Translations under genes and position numbers: made by a program
From: WTFY01 sp026713925
GTDB taxonomy: Bacteria > Pseudomonadota > Gammaproteobacteria > UBA4575
NCBI GenBank assembly: GCA_963662355.1
Contig: OY759361.1
Span: 186,001-250,000, forward strand
DNA: 64,000 nt
Direction: 5' to 3'
In this document: in pieces, positions 6,878 through 16,172 of the stretch
Layout of the letters: every line of letters begins with the position of its first letter
How positions within the stretch are numbered: the stretch's first letter is position 1
Notes under the pieces: model-generated
The model's input: the letters and a program-made list of their open reading frames with translations, nothing else
What the model was told of the DNA's origin: nothing
Databases searched by the model: none

Positions 6878-9073
6878 ATGACTGAAGTGAGTAAATGCCC
6901 TGTGAAGCTCGTGATAGAAAATAATTCAGCTGGCGGTGGCATCACGAACCGAGATTGGTGGCCAAGCCAGTTGAATATCAATATCTTGCACCAGCATTCT
7001 CCCCAATCTAACCCGACAAATAATGGTTTCAACTATGCCGAGGAATTCAAGAGTCTCGACTATTACGCTTTAAAGCAGGACCTCAATGAACTGATGACCA
7101 CATCACAAGATTGGTGGCCTGCAGACTATGGTCACTACGGCCCATTTTTTATTCGCATGGCGTGGCACGGTGCCGGCACCTATCGTATCGGTGACGGACG
7201 CGGTGGTGCCGGAACCGGCAACCAGCGCTTTGCACCTGTCAATAGCTGGCCTGACAATGGAAACCTCGACAAAGCGCGCAGACTGCTTTGGCCGATCAAA
7301 CAAAAGTACGGCAAGAAGATCTCTTGGGCCGACCTTATGATTTTGGCTGGCAACTGCGCTTTGGAGACGATGGGATTCAAGACGTTTGGATTTGGAGGCG
7401 GGCGTGAAGACGTGTGGCAATCAGAAGACGATATCTACTGGGGCACTGAGGACGAGTGGCTTGGTGACAAGCGTTACTCTGGCGAGCGCGATCTTGAAAA
7501 TCCACTTGCTGCGGTGCAAATGGGCTTGATCTATGTGAATCCTGAAGGACCAGATGGTAACCCCGACCCGGTTGCTTCCGGAGTCGACGTCCGCGAGACC
7601 TTTGCCCGCATGGCAATGAACGATGAAGAAACCGTGGCACTCACTGCCGGTGGACACACTTTTGGTAAATGCCATGGTGCTGGCGATGCAGCCCTTGTTG
7701 GCCCGGAACCTGAAGGAGCCAACATTGCAGAGCAAGGCCTCGGTTGGACGAGCAGCCACGGATCAGGTAAAGCCCAAGATGCTATCACCAGCGGGCTTGA
7801 AGGCGCATGGACGACCAATCCAATCAAATGGGACATGGGCTATTTCGATAATCTGTTCGGTTATGACTGGGAAGTGACAAAGAGCCCTGCTGATGCGTAC
7901 CAGTGGGTACCGAAAGATGGCGCTGCAGCGGATGCTGTGCCAGATGCACATGACCCGTCAAAGCGTCATGCCCCGATAATGACCACGGCGGACATGGCCA
8001 TGAGAATGGATCCAGCCTATGAGCCAATTGCGCGGCGTTTTCACGAGGACCCAGAGGAATTTGCAGACGCGTTTGCCCGTGCGTGGTTCAAGTTAACACA
8101 CCGCGATATGGGCCCCATCTCCCGCTATCTTGGACCGGAGGTTCCGGAGGAAGAGCTCATTTGGCAGGATCCGATTCCTGCAGTTACTCATAATTTGATT
8201 GATGCGCAAGATATTGCCGATCTTAAGGGTAAGATACTTGCTTCGGAATTATCAGTTTCCCAACTGGTTTCTACGGCCTGGGCATCAGCATCTACCTTCC
8301 GAGGTTCCGACATGCGGGGTGGTGCCAATGGGGCGCGTATCCGTCTAGCGCCCCAAAAAGACTGGGAAGTTAACCAACCGGATCAGCTTGCTATTGTATT
8401 GCAGACCCTTGAAGGCATCCAGCAAGAGTTCAATAGCTCGGTATCGGACGGAAAAGCGGTCTCGCTTGCTGATGTAATTGTTCTGGCTGGCTGCGCAGGC
8501 GTTGAACAAGCTGCGAAGAACGCCGGGCACGATGTGACGGTCCCGTTTACGCCGGGCCGTGCGGACGCAGCCCAGGAGCAAACCGATGAAGAGTCATTTG
8601 CCGTACTCGAACCGACTACAGACGGGTTCCGTAATTACCTCAAGGCCAAACACACCGTAACTGCAGAGCAGTTACTGGTTGATCAGGCGCAATTGCTGAC
8701 CCTGACTGCACCTGAGATGACGGTTCTCGTCGGCGGCATGCGCGCCTTGAATGCAAACTTTGGACAGACTCAACACGGTGCCTTCACTGAGCAGCCCGAG
8801 GCGCTTACCAATGACTTCTTTGTGAATCTTCTCGACATGAGCACAACTTGGGTGCCAACCTCGGAAGACTGCGATCTGTTCGAAGGGCGTGATCGTGCAA
8901 CGGGTGAACTTAAATGGACCGGTACACGTGTCGACCTTATCTTCGGTTCGGACTCACAGCTTCGAGCCCTTGCGGAATTCTACGGATGTGAAGACTCCAG
9001 GCAGCAGTTTGTGCAAGACTTCGTAGAGGCATGGGACAAAGTAATGAATCTCGACCGTTTCGATCTTGCCTAA
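6878..9073 (+). CDS. katG: Catalase-peroxidase KatG
   Basis: A 731-residue heme enzyme that removes hydrogen peroxide by catalase and peroxidase activity. Distal Arg93, Trp96 and His97 are present (RMAWHGAGTYR), the proximal heme ligand is His260 (GGHTFGK), and the Trp96-Tyr219-Met245 cofactor needed for catalase activity is intact (MGLIYVNPEGP, ARMAMND). The second, non-catalytic domain is complete. The start is ATG 6878 with AAGGAG at 6864-6869, eight bases away. It stands alone, flanked by a decayed gene and a long non-coding stretch, with its own terminator. No OxyR gene or clear OxyR site was seen. Confidence 0.97.
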   Translation: MTEVSKCPVKLVIENNSAGGGITNRDWWPSQLNINILHQHSPQSNPTNNGFNYAEEFKSLDYYALKQDLNELMTTSQDWWPADYGHYGPFFIRMAWHGAGTYRIGDGRGGAGTGNQRFAPVNSWPDNGNLDKARRLLWPIKQKYGKKISWADLMILAGNCALETMGFKTFGFGGGREDVWQSEDDIYWGTEDEWLGDKRYSGERDLENPLAAVQMGLIYVNPEGPDGNPDPVASGVDVRETFARMAMNDEETVALTAGGHTFGKCHGAGDAALVGPEPEGANIAEQGLGWTSSHGSGKAQDAITSGLEGAWTTNPIKWDMGYFDNLFGYDWEVTKSPADAYQWVPKDGAAADAVPDAHDPSKRHAPIMTTADMAMRMDPAYEPIARRFHEDPEEFADAFARAWFKLTHRDMGPISRYLGPEVPEEELIWQDPIPAVTHNLIDAQDIADLKGKILASELSVSQLVSTAWASASTFRGSDMRGGANGARIRLAPQKDWEVNQPDQLAIVLQTLEGIQQEFNSSVSDGKAVSLADVIVLAGCAGVEQAAKNAGHDVTVPFTPGRADAAQEQTDEESFAVLEPTTDGFRNYLKAKHTVTAEQLLVDQAQLLTLTAPEMTVLVGGMRALNANFGQTQHGAFTEQPEALTNDFFVNLLDMSTTWVPTSEDCDLFEGRDRATGELKWTGTRVDLIFGSDSQLRALAEFYGCEDSRQQFVQDFVEAWDKVMNLDRFDLA

Positions 9074-9085
9074 TCTTTGAAATAG

Positions 9086-9119
9086 GGGAGGCGTTTCATA
9101 TTGGATTGAAACACCTCCC
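9086..9119 (+). terminator. Rho-independent-like terminator after katG
   Basis: GGGAGGCGTTTCA (9086-9098) pairs with TGAAACACCTCCC (9107-9119), 12 of 13 bases, around an 8-base loop, and is followed by TTTC. It begins 12 bases after the katG stop. The U-run is short, so it may be weak. Confidence 0.7.
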
Positions 9120-9613
9120 TTTCATTAGGTTTTTCCCTTAACCAGGCTGTCTGTCCGTTCCGGTTCGCTATCGTAGCCGTAGCAAATCGTAAAGATTGCT
9201 GCCCTACCCGCATCCTAGCCGTTGCCTCGACAAGACAAAACCCGCTTGATGATTCCTGAAGTGCCGCTGGACAGACTTGCCTGATAGTTTGGCGGCAATC
9301 ATCAGCATGAATACTCAGTATTCTTCCAAGCCCCTCGCGAATCAGGAAAGCTGGTTTCAGCCAAATACAGCCTTGAAATCATCCCCTGTTTTACTACCCT
9401 GCTGAGACATTGCTGCTGGCTCCGGCTGTGTGTTATGCCCACAACAATGAGATTACGGCTCAACATGACCTGAAGCAGGTCTGGACGCAAGTAGGGTTTA
9501 GAGTTGATTTTAATTCATGTTAGCCTGCAGACTCGAACACGCCCAAGTTCAACGGCGCACCATGCTATGATATGTGCGTAACACGAGCCGTGGTCTGACT
9601 ACTCCGAACCACC
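9120..9613. other. Non-coding stretch between katG and xseB, no gene seen
   Basis: About 490 bases without a convincing gene, tRNA or repeat. A minus-strand frame at 9302-9490 (62 codons) and the plus-strand frames lack a ribosome site and any family motif I recognise. The region may be decayed DNA linked to katG acquisition. The final 60 bases presumably hold the xseB promoter. Confidence 0.5.
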
Positions 9614-9865
9614 ATGAAAAATACAGCAAAACCCGTGAACTTTGAAAAGTCACTTGAACAGCTTGAAGCACTGGTCAACAGACTGGAAAAAGGTGGATTG
9701 TCTCTGGAGGAATCACTCAAATGTTTTGAACAGGGCGTTAAGCTCACACGTGAATGCCGACAAGCCCTGCAAAGTGCAGAACAGAAGATTTCTGTATTGA
9801 GCAAAGAAAATGGAGACTGGGTAGAAAAGAACTTTGATCACGGAGAAATGGTTGAAAAAGATTGA
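9614..9865 (+). CDS. xseB: Exodeoxyribonuclease VII small subunit
   Basis: An 83-residue XseB. The FEKSLEQLEALVNRLEKGGLSLEESLKCFEQGVKLTRECRQAL core is diagnostic, forming two antiparallel helices that bind the large subunit XseA. ExoVII degrades single-stranded DNA to oligonucleotides. xseA is not in the window. The gene overlaps the start of ispA by 14 bases, and xseB-ispA-dxs is the E. coli order, so the three probably form one operon, although dxs also has its own promoter candidate. Confidence 0.95.
   Translation: MKNTAKPVNFEKSLEQLEALVNRLEKGGLSLEESLKCFEQGVKLTRECRQALQSAEQKISVLSKENGDWVEKNFDHGEMVEKD
9842..9845 (+). promoter_or_regulatory. Ribosome binding site that sets the ispA start
   Basis: GGAG lies six bases before TTG 9852, inside the xseB coding sequence. 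The alternative TTG at 9834 has no such site, so 9852 is the better ispA start. Confidence 0.6.
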
Positions 9866-10739
9866 CGAGATCCTTGATCAGTACGCAGGACGCGTAAACC
9901 AGCAGCTTGAAAAATGCCTGCCTAAAGAATCCGATCCCCCCCATGTCTTGCATCAGGCCATGCGCTATGCAGTGCTGGGTGATGGCAAACGCATTCGTCC
10001 GATACTGGTGTATACCACGGGAGAAGCTCTAGGCGTGCCCTTGGAAAGGCTGGATTCTCCAGCTTGTGCCGTGGAACTTATTCACAGTTACTCACTTGTT
10101 CATGATGATTTGCCGGCAATGGATGATGACGACCTGCGCCGCGGTCGGCCTACCTGTCACAAAGCATTTGATGAGGCCACTGCAATCCTTGTAGGCGATG
10201 CCGTACAAGCCCTGGCCTTTTCGGAACTGGCCAACGATTCTGCCAACACTCTGCACCGGCGAATCGCAATGATTCAACTCCTAGCAGAATGTACGGGCTC
10301 ACAGGGAATGGTAGGCGGACAGGCTATCGACCTTGCCTCAGTAGACAAAAAGCTCAGCAAGGAAGAGATAGAGCACATGCATCGCCTCAAGACAGGTGCT
10401 CTGATCAAGGCCAGTGTGCTAATGGCTGCCATCGCAGACCATACCAACAATTCTGAAACATATAACCATCTTGCACGCTTCGCAGAGTGTCTTGGCCTCA
10501 TTTTCCAGATACGTGATGACATACTTGATATTCAGGGAAATACAGAAATTTTGGGGAAACCCCAGGGATCTGATGCTGCACAAAACAAACCAACCTACCC
10601 TAGCATTGTAGGCATGGAGGAAGCAGAAAATGCCAGCTCCGAGTTATTGAGACAGGCCTGCCATGAGATGGACCAACTGAATGTCCAGTGGGAAAGCCTG
10701 CACACTGTAAGTCACTATATTGTGACGCGCAGTTTGTAG
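9852..10739 (+). CDS. ispA: (2E,6E)-farnesyl diphosphate synthase
   Basis: A 295-residue trans-prenyltransferase that condenses IPP with DMAPP and then GPP to give FPP, the precursor of undecaprenyl phosphate and quinones. Both Mg-binding Asp-rich motifs are present: HDDLPAMDDDDLRRG and QIRDDILD, with GGQAIDL between. Length fits the E. coli enzyme (299). The start TTG 9852 is chosen for its GGAG site; TTG 9834 would add six residues. It overlaps xseB and is followed after 219 bases by dxs, the first enzyme of the pathway that supplies its substrates. Confidence 0.94.
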   Translation: MKKIDEILDQYAGRVNQQLEKCLPKESDPPHVLHQAMRYAVLGDGKRIRPILVYTTGEALGVPLERLDSPACAVELIHSYSLVHDDLPAMDDDDLRRGRPTCHKAFDEATAILVGDAVQALAFSELANDSANTLHRRIAMIQLLAECTGSQGMVGGQAIDLASVDKKLSKEEIEHMHRLKTGALIKASVLMAAIADHTNNSETYNHLARFAECLGLIFQIRDDILDIQGNTEILGKPQGSDAAQNKPTYPSIVGMEEAENASSELLRQACHEMDQLNVQWESLHTVSHYIVTRSL

Positions 10740-10893
10740 GCAATTTACACGAATCATGCAATACCTGGTTTTCACTGGCGGTCAAACCTTGCGGGTCTGA
10801 TCCATCGGCACAGCCCTGCATCAAGGTGCAAAAACTGTGTGGCACCGAAGCGGGTCAGTGGTTCTTAACAAATTCTCCAAGTAGCCTCATAAT

Positions 10894-10922
10894 TTGTTCT
10901 ACTATGGTCATGTCTGTATACT
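10894..10922 (+). promoter_or_regulatory. Sigma-70 type promoter candidate for dxs
   Basis: TTGTTC (10894-10899), a 17-base spacer and TATACT (10917-10922) lie 36 bases before the dxs ATG. The match is 4/6 and 5/6 to consensus. The preceding part of the 219-base ispA-dxs gap shows no gene. Confidence 0.55.
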
Positions 10923-10958
10923 CGAATCAAATGTTTCGTCTCTAGTAATGATCATCTT

Positions 10959-12875
10959 ATGACAGACGCACGCTACCCATTATTATCCGGAATTGATCAT
11001 CCTGCTGACCTGCGGGCACTGGATGCAAATCAGATTCCCGCAGTTGCCAACGAACTTCGGACCTACCTGCTGGATGCCATTTCAAGTTGTGGCGGTCATT
11101 TTGCAGGAGGTCTAGGCGCCATCGAAATCACGACCGCACTGCATTATGTCTTTGATACCCCGCATGACCGAATTGTATGGGATGTGGGACACCAGTGTTA
11201 TCCGCACAAAATTCTTACCGGACGAAAAGACCGCATCACGACCATCCGGACTCGAGGTGGACTCGCACCATTTCCGAAAAGGAGCGAGAGCGATTACGAT
11301 CATTTTGGCACTGGGCATTCAAGCACCTCCATCAGCGCAGCACTGGGCATGGCAATTGCCAGTGCCCAGCTGGATAAAAATCGCAAGGTAATCGCGGTAA
11401 TTGGAGATGGCGGCATCACGGGTGGGCTGGCCTATGAGGCACTGAATCACCTGGGCAGCAGTGATGCAAATCTGCTGGTCATACTCAATGATAATGAGAT
11501 GTCGATCTCACCCAATGTCGGTGCCATGACCAATTACCTGACCCGTATATTGTCCGGGAAAGTGTCCTCAACCATAAACTTGGGCAGCGAAAAACTGCTG
11601 CAACCTATCCCTCCCGCCCACGAGCTCATGAGGCGCACCAAAGAACATGTCAAAGGGATGCTGGCTCCTCCAGGCACATTATTCGAAGAAATGGGAATAC
11701 ATTATTTTGGCCCTGCAAACGGACATGATGTAGGCAGCCTGGTGAAAATTCTGCAGAATCTGAAGCAACTGAAGGGACCCCGCCTGCTGCATATTTATAC
11801 GGTCAAGGGCAAAGGATACAAAAAAGCTGAATCGGACCCGGTAGGCTATCATGCGGTACCCGTTTTTGACAAAAATGTCGGAGTCGTAAAACCTGATGGC
11901 CCGTCCAAAGTGACCTACACAAAGGTTTTTGGAAACTGGCTGTGCGACATTGCAGAACAGGACAAGCGGGTTGTTGCAATCACCCCCGCCATGCGCGAAG
12001 GATCCGGTCTGGTCGAGTATGCCAAAAAATTTCCCGAGCGCTATTTTGATGTTGCCATTGCTGAACAGCATTCGGTCACACTCGCTGCAGGCATGGCCTG
12101 CGAGAACATCAAGCCAATCGTTGCGATTTATTCAACTTTCCTGCAACGCGGCTATGACCAGTTGATCCATGACGTGGCGGTACAGAACCTTCCTGTTATG
12201 TTCGCGATTGACCGTGCCGGGATGGTCGGAGCAGACGGGCAAACACATGCCGGCAGTTATGATCTGACGTATCTGCGATGCATACCCAACATGATGGTCA
12301 TGGTACCCTGCGATGAAAACGAAACACGTCGTATGTTATACACCGCCTACCTGCAGGACTGCCCTGCTGCCGTGCGCTACCCTCGTGGCAGCGGGCCAGG
12401 TGTGCCTGTCCAGCCCGAAATGAATGCCGTCGAAGTTGGCAAGGCAAAAGTGATGCGTCACGGCCAACGGGTAGCTATCCTCGCATTCGGCAGCCCCGTG
12501 TACGATGCCCTGAAAGTAGGCGAGGAGCTGGATGCAACTGTAGTCAACATGCGCTTTGTCAAGCCAATAGACCAAACCCTTGTCACTGAAGTAGCCAGGG
12601 GCCATGACTTTATCATTACGATAGAAGACAATGTCGTGATGGGAGGTGCAGGCTCAGCGGTCAACGAAGTTCTTGCACCGGGCAGAATCCCTGTCTGCAT
12701 CAAAAATCTTGGCTTGCCAGACCGGTACCTGAACCACGCTACGCGTGAAGAGCAGTTGAGTGAAGCGGAACTGGATGCGGACTCCATACTGGAATCTATC
12801 CAGTGCTTTATTGCTGAGGATCAGAAAGTCACAGATGCAAAGGAACGGTTCAGAAGCCAGAACGCCGCATCATGA
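10959..12875 (+). CDS. dxs: 1-deoxy-D-xylulose-5-phosphate synthase
   Basis: A 638-residue thiamine diphosphate enzyme that joins pyruvate and glyceraldehyde 3-phosphate in the first step of the MEP isoprenoid pathway. Seen: WDVGHQCYPHKILTGR, the TPP motif GDGGITGGLAYEALN ending in NDNEMSISPN, the catalytic glutamate in AEQHSVTLAAGMA, and a transketolase C-terminal domain. The stop lies two bases from the stop of the convergent bamC gene, so there is no room for a separate terminator between them. Confidence 0.97.
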   Translation: MTDARYPLLSGIDHPADLRALDANQIPAVANELRTYLLDAISSCGGHFAGGLGAIEITTALHYVFDTPHDRIVWDVGHQCYPHKILTGRKDRITTIRTRGGLAPFPKRSESDYDHFGTGHSSTSISAALGMAIASAQLDKNRKVIAVIGDGGITGGLAYEALNHLGSSDANLLVILNDNEMSISPNVGAMTNYLTRILSGKVSSTINLGSEKLLQPIPPAHELMRRTKEHVKGMLAPPGTLFEEMGIHYFGPANGHDVGSLVKILQNLKQLKGPRLLHIYTVKGKGYKKAESDPVGYHAVPVFDKNVGVVKPDGPSKVTYTKVFGNWLCDIAEQDKRVVAITPAMREGSGLVEYAKKFPERYFDVAIAEQHSVTLAAGMACENIKPIVAIYSTFLQRGYDQLIHDVAVQNLPVMFAIDRAGMVGADGQTHAGSYDLTYLRCIPNMMVMVPCDENETRRMLYTAYLQDCPAAVRYPRGSGPGVPVQPEMNAVEVGKAKVMRHGQRVAILAFGSPVYDALKVGEELDATVVNMRFVKPIDQTLVTEVARGHDFIITIEDNVVMGGAGSAVNEVLAPGRIPVCIKNLGLPDRYLNHATREEQLSEAELDADSILESIQCFIAEDQKVTDAKERFRSQNAAS

Positions 12876-12877
12876 AT

Positions 12878-13948
12878 TCATGCGCGGGGATAATTGCCTG
12901 GATAGGCTGACACGATTCTGCGCAACAACCTTCTTGCGGTTTCAGGATGAAGCGCATCCTCTTCTCGATCCATTTCATGCGCGGTGATCAGAGTCTGCTT
13001 GCCTTGTCCAAGCAGATGAATCTGGTAATGTGCCTCTTTCGTGGCGGCTTCCTGTACGCCTGCCTGTGTGGGAACCGGGTCCGAATCCAGCGAAACGATG
13101 TAGACCCCCTTGTTCCGATTATGATCTTCCACCACCAGACCTGAACGATCCAGCGCCACGCCGGTTCTGCGCCAAACCCTTGAGAAAACATCCCCTACCA
13201 TCAATACCGGAATTCCCTCGATGTCCTTGATGTCGAGATACAGGAACTGTGAATCTGAAGTTGCAAACTTAAGCTCCGCCTCTTCTTTTGAAGTACCCAG
13301 AAATTTCATCAGCCTGATCATCATCTCTGCCTCCCGGTCACTGTTGGGTGGCTGTGGTTTCCACAGGATCTGATCTTCTGCATTGACGGCGGCGACCTCC
13401 AGACCACGTTGAGTCAAGAATATGTTGGTCACAGCATTGGGTTGACGCTCAAGGCGAATGCGAAACTTCTCGCTGGTAATATCAAAACTCTCCTGCCGGG
13501 ACAGTGTATCCCGAAAACGGCCCAGATCCTGGGTCCATTGGGTTTCAAGATAACCCAGTGAAGGTTCATCTTCAGCAATCCTGAAGCCTTCATCCTGCCA
13601 GAATTTGCGTAACAATGGCCACAATGTAACCGGGTCGGTATCCACCTCCAGCCAGCGCGTAGGACCCTCGCGCCGCACCCGAATTTCAAGGAACTCTGGC
13701 AATACCACTGCCCCGAGTGCCGGCTCCTGAGATTCCAGCGCACTGACCCGGTCACTTGCAGTTTTTGGAATCTTCAGGCTTTTTTCCCATTCAGGGGTGA
13801 CCAGGTCGGGTGGAGCTTCAAGTGGGTTGGTGGAGGTACTGTCCGTATAGTCACGCCCCATCTGTTTAAGGGCACCGCAACCGCTCAACGCAAGATGCAG
13901 AACGGCGATCAGCGTGATATGCAGTATAAGTGAGGGGTAATGATTCAT
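12878..13948 (-). CDS. bamC: Outer membrane assembly lipoprotein BamC (NlpB)
   Basis: A 356-residue lipoprotein with a signal peptide ending in the lipobox LALSGC. The following YTDSTSTNPLEAPPDLVTPEW matches the BamC lasso region that binds BamD, and two helix-grip domains follow. It is an accessory subunit of the BAM complex, which folds beta-barrel proteins into the outer membrane; BamD is encoded at 25.8 kb in this window. It lies 18 bases behind dapA, the gammaproteobacterial dapA-bamC order. Sequence similarity in the C-terminal half is loose, as is usual for BamC. Confidence 0.88.
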   Translation of the reverse strand: MNHYPSLILHITLIAVLHLALSGCGALKQMGRDYTDSTSTNPLEAPPDLVTPEWEKSLKIPKTASDRVSALESQEPALGAVVLPEFLEIRVRREGPTRWLEVDTDPVTLWPLLRKFWQDEGFRIAEDEPSLGYLETQWTQDLGRFRDTLSRQESFDITSEKFRIRLERQPNAVTNIFLTQRGLEVAAVNAEDQILWKPQPPNSDREAEMMIRLMKFLGTSKEEAELKFATSDSQFLYLDIKDIEGIPVLMVGDVFSRVWRRTGVALDRSGLVVEDHNRNKGVYIVSLDSDPVPTQAGVQEAATKEAHYQIHLLGQGKQTLITAHEMDREEDALHPETARRLLRRIVSAYPGNYPRA

Positions 13949-13966
13949 GGAGATATCTAGTATTCC

Positions 13967-14842
13967 TTACAAGCTGCCAGCTGCTCGCAATGCCTCACGC
14001 AGTGTTTCATGATGAGTACCCGACAAGGCTGTCATGGGCAAGCGTATGCCCACGGGAAACAGGCCCATTTCAGCCAGGCACCACTTGACAGGAATCGGAT
14101 TCGATTCGACAAACAGATCCCTGTTCAGTCTTTCCAGCCTGGCATTGATCTTTAGGGCTTCGGACCGGTCTCCCTCCAAGCATGCCTTGCAGAGCGCATG
14201 AAACAGTTTCGGTGCGACGTTCCCTGTAACGGTGATTACGCCATGGCCCCCTGCAAGCAGAAATTCCATGGCCGTGCCATCGTCACCACTGATCAATAAA
14301 AATTCTCCTTTGCTTTCCGCGAGAATCTCCTTGCAGCGTTCGATATTACCGGTCGCCTCTTTTATTCCAACGATGTTATCAACCCGGGAGAGACGGATGA
14401 CTGTTTCAGGTAGCAGGTCACATACTGTGCGCCCAGGCACATTATACAGGATCTGGGGAATTGAGACCGCCTTGGAAACAGCCTTGTAATGCAGGGCCAG
14501 CCCCTCCTGAGTAGGTTTATTGTAGTAGGGTGCAACGAGCAAGCAGGCATCGGCACCCGCATCTTTGGCACACCGGGTCAGTTCGATTGTTTCTTGAGTG
14601 GAATTCGTTCCGCTTCCTGCAATGACAGGCACACGTCCCCTGACCTGCTCGACAACAAACCGAATGACCTCACAGTGTTCGGCATGGTCCAGCGTCGCCG
14701 ACTCGCCTGTAGTTCCTGCAGGAACCAACGCATCACTGCAACTTTCAATGTGAAACTCGACAAAATTGGCCAAAGTTCCATAATCGATCGCGCCATCTTC
14801 ATGCATAGGCGTGGCAATTGCGACCATGCTGCCTCTAAACAC
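13967..14842 (-). CDS. dapA: 4-hydroxy-tetrahydrodipicolinate synthase
   Basis: A 291-residue TIM-barrel aldolase condensing pyruvate with aspartate semialdehyde at the entry to lysine and diaminopimelate synthesis. Seen: GTTGESATL, the Schiff-base lysine in GIKEATGN, and YNVPGRT. I chose GTG 14842 (start FRGSMVAIATPM), which lines up with the E. coli N-terminus; TTG 14854 would add four residues. Its product feeds the meso-DAP that MurE in this window adds to the wall precursor. About 120 bases upstream, to the stop of the PerM-like gene, hold no gene. Confidence 0.96.
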   Translation of the reverse strand: MFRGSMVAIATPMHEDGAIDYGTLANFVEFHIESCSDALVPAGTTGESATLDHAEHCEVIRFVVEQVRGRVPVIAGSGTNSTQETIELTRCAKDAGADACLLVAPYYNKPTQEGLALHYKAVSKAVSIPQILYNVPGRTVCDLLPETVIRLSRVDNIVGIKEATGNIERCKEILAESKGEFLLISGDDGTAMEFLLAGGHGVITVTGNVAPKLFHALCKACLEGDRSEALKINARLERLNRDLFVESNPIPVKWCLAEMGLFPVGIRLPMTALSGTHHETLREALRAAGSL

Positions 14843-14964
14843 AGGATACCCCAAACAGGTTTCGAATCAGGAAGGCTTTGGATAGTACTGATGGAATCAT
14901 GCCATTACAAGAAAATACCTGCCCTGAAAATAGTTTGGAGACTCGCGATTGTGATGATTGCGCA

Positions 14965-16059
14965 TTAACCGGACAGTGACTGCTGTTTTTGCTGAGAATC
15001 ATCATTGATAGCTGTCAATGCACGAATCACTGCATGGAACAGCGTCGCAAGGGGAATTGCAAAAAACACTCCCCATAGCCCCCAGATACTACCAAACACC
15101 AGTACTGCTGCAATAATTGCAACAGGGTGCAAGTTTACGATCTCGGAAAACAGCAGGGGAACCAGGATATTCCCGTCCAAAAGCTGAATCGCACTGTAGG
15201 CAATCAGGACATACACAAACTGGGAACCGAACCCCCATTGGAAGTATGCCACAAATGCAATCGGGATGGTGACTACAGCAGCACCCACATAGGGAATGAT
15301 TACGGAAATGCCCACCAAGAATGAAAGCAGTATGGCGTACTCCAGGCCGAAGAATAAAAATGTTACATAGGTAACAGTCCAGACCACCAGAATTTCAACC
15401 ACTTTTCCACGAATATAGCTTGCTATTTTCTTGTTGACCTCAACCCACACTTCGTGCGTCAGCTCGCGCTCGGGCGGCAGGAAACTTTCCAGCCACCCCA
15501 GAATCTTGTATTTGTCCTTGAGGAAAAAGAATACCAGCAGCGGAACAAGTATCAGATAAATCATTATCGTGATCAGCCCTACCACAGACTCCAGGGGCTG
15601 ACTGAAAAAGTTGTGCCCGACTGAAATCAGTTGTGACTGCACGGACCATATCAACTCACCGATCTGATCCTCGGTAAAGATCTGTGCAAGACTTGGATAT
15701 TTATCCGGCAGTTGCATCAAAAGGTTTTGCCCGTGTGTAATCATGTCTGGCAGTTCGCGGAAAAACTGCGTGAGCTGTTGTGACAGCTTTGGAATCAGTG
15801 CAAACAGAATCAGAATCAACAAGGCTATGAAGACAAGAAACACAAGTATCAATGCCAGAAACCTCGGGATTTTGCCCTGCTGCAATATGCTCACTCCCCC
15901 GTCCAAGATATAGGCTATGACAATGCTGGCCAACAAGGGTGCCAGAATGTCACCAAAAAGAAACACGCTGGCAAATCCGATAATCAGGCATAGTGCAAGA
16001 ATAACGACCTGCGGATTTGAGAAGTTTCGATGGTACCAGTTTTTAATGTATTCGATCAT
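14965..16059 (-). CDS. perM: AI-2E family transporter, PerM-like
   Basis: A 364-residue polytopic membrane protein with about eight hydrophobic segments. Pairs near the N-terminus (VVILALCLIIGFASVFLFG, LAPLLASIVIAYIL) are followed by a soluble stretch and a C-terminal bundle holding PYVGAAVVTIPIAFVAYFQWG and LLDGNILVPLLFSE, the pattern of the AI-2E/PerM family. E. coli PerM is 353 residues. Members have been tied to autoinducer export or ion antiport; the substrate here is unknown. It is read in the same direction as the LysR gene, 113 bases behind it. Confidence 0.82.
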   Translation of the reverse strand: MIEYIKNWYHRNFSNPQVVILALCLIIGFASVFLFGDILAPLLASIVIAYILDGGVSILQQGKIPRFLALILVFLVFIALLILILFALIPKLSQQLTQFFRELPDMITHGQNLLMQLPDKYPSLAQIFTEDQIGELIWSVQSQLISVGHNFFSQPLESVVGLITIMIYLILVPLLVFFFLKDKYKILGWLESFLPPERELTHEVWVEVNKKIASYIRGKVVEILVVWTVTYVTFLFFGLEYAILLSFLVGISVIIPYVGAAVVTIPIAFVAYFQWGFGSQFVYVLIAYSAIQLLDGNILVPLLFSEIVNLHPVAIIAAVLVFGSIWGLWGVFFAIPLATLFHAVIRALTAINDDSQQKQQSLSG

Positions 16060-16172
16060 GTACTGATTCGATACGCTGAATGAGAATTTTGCATCAGGTT
16101 ACACTTCGGGTTTGAAACCCTTTGCCGGGTCTGTCATGGGTGCTTCAGGTAACAAGAAAACGGGGTACAGGT

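Noticed and set aside
9302..9490. A 62-codon minus-strand frame as a transposase remnant
   Set aside because: No transposase motif, inverted repeat or target duplication was visible.
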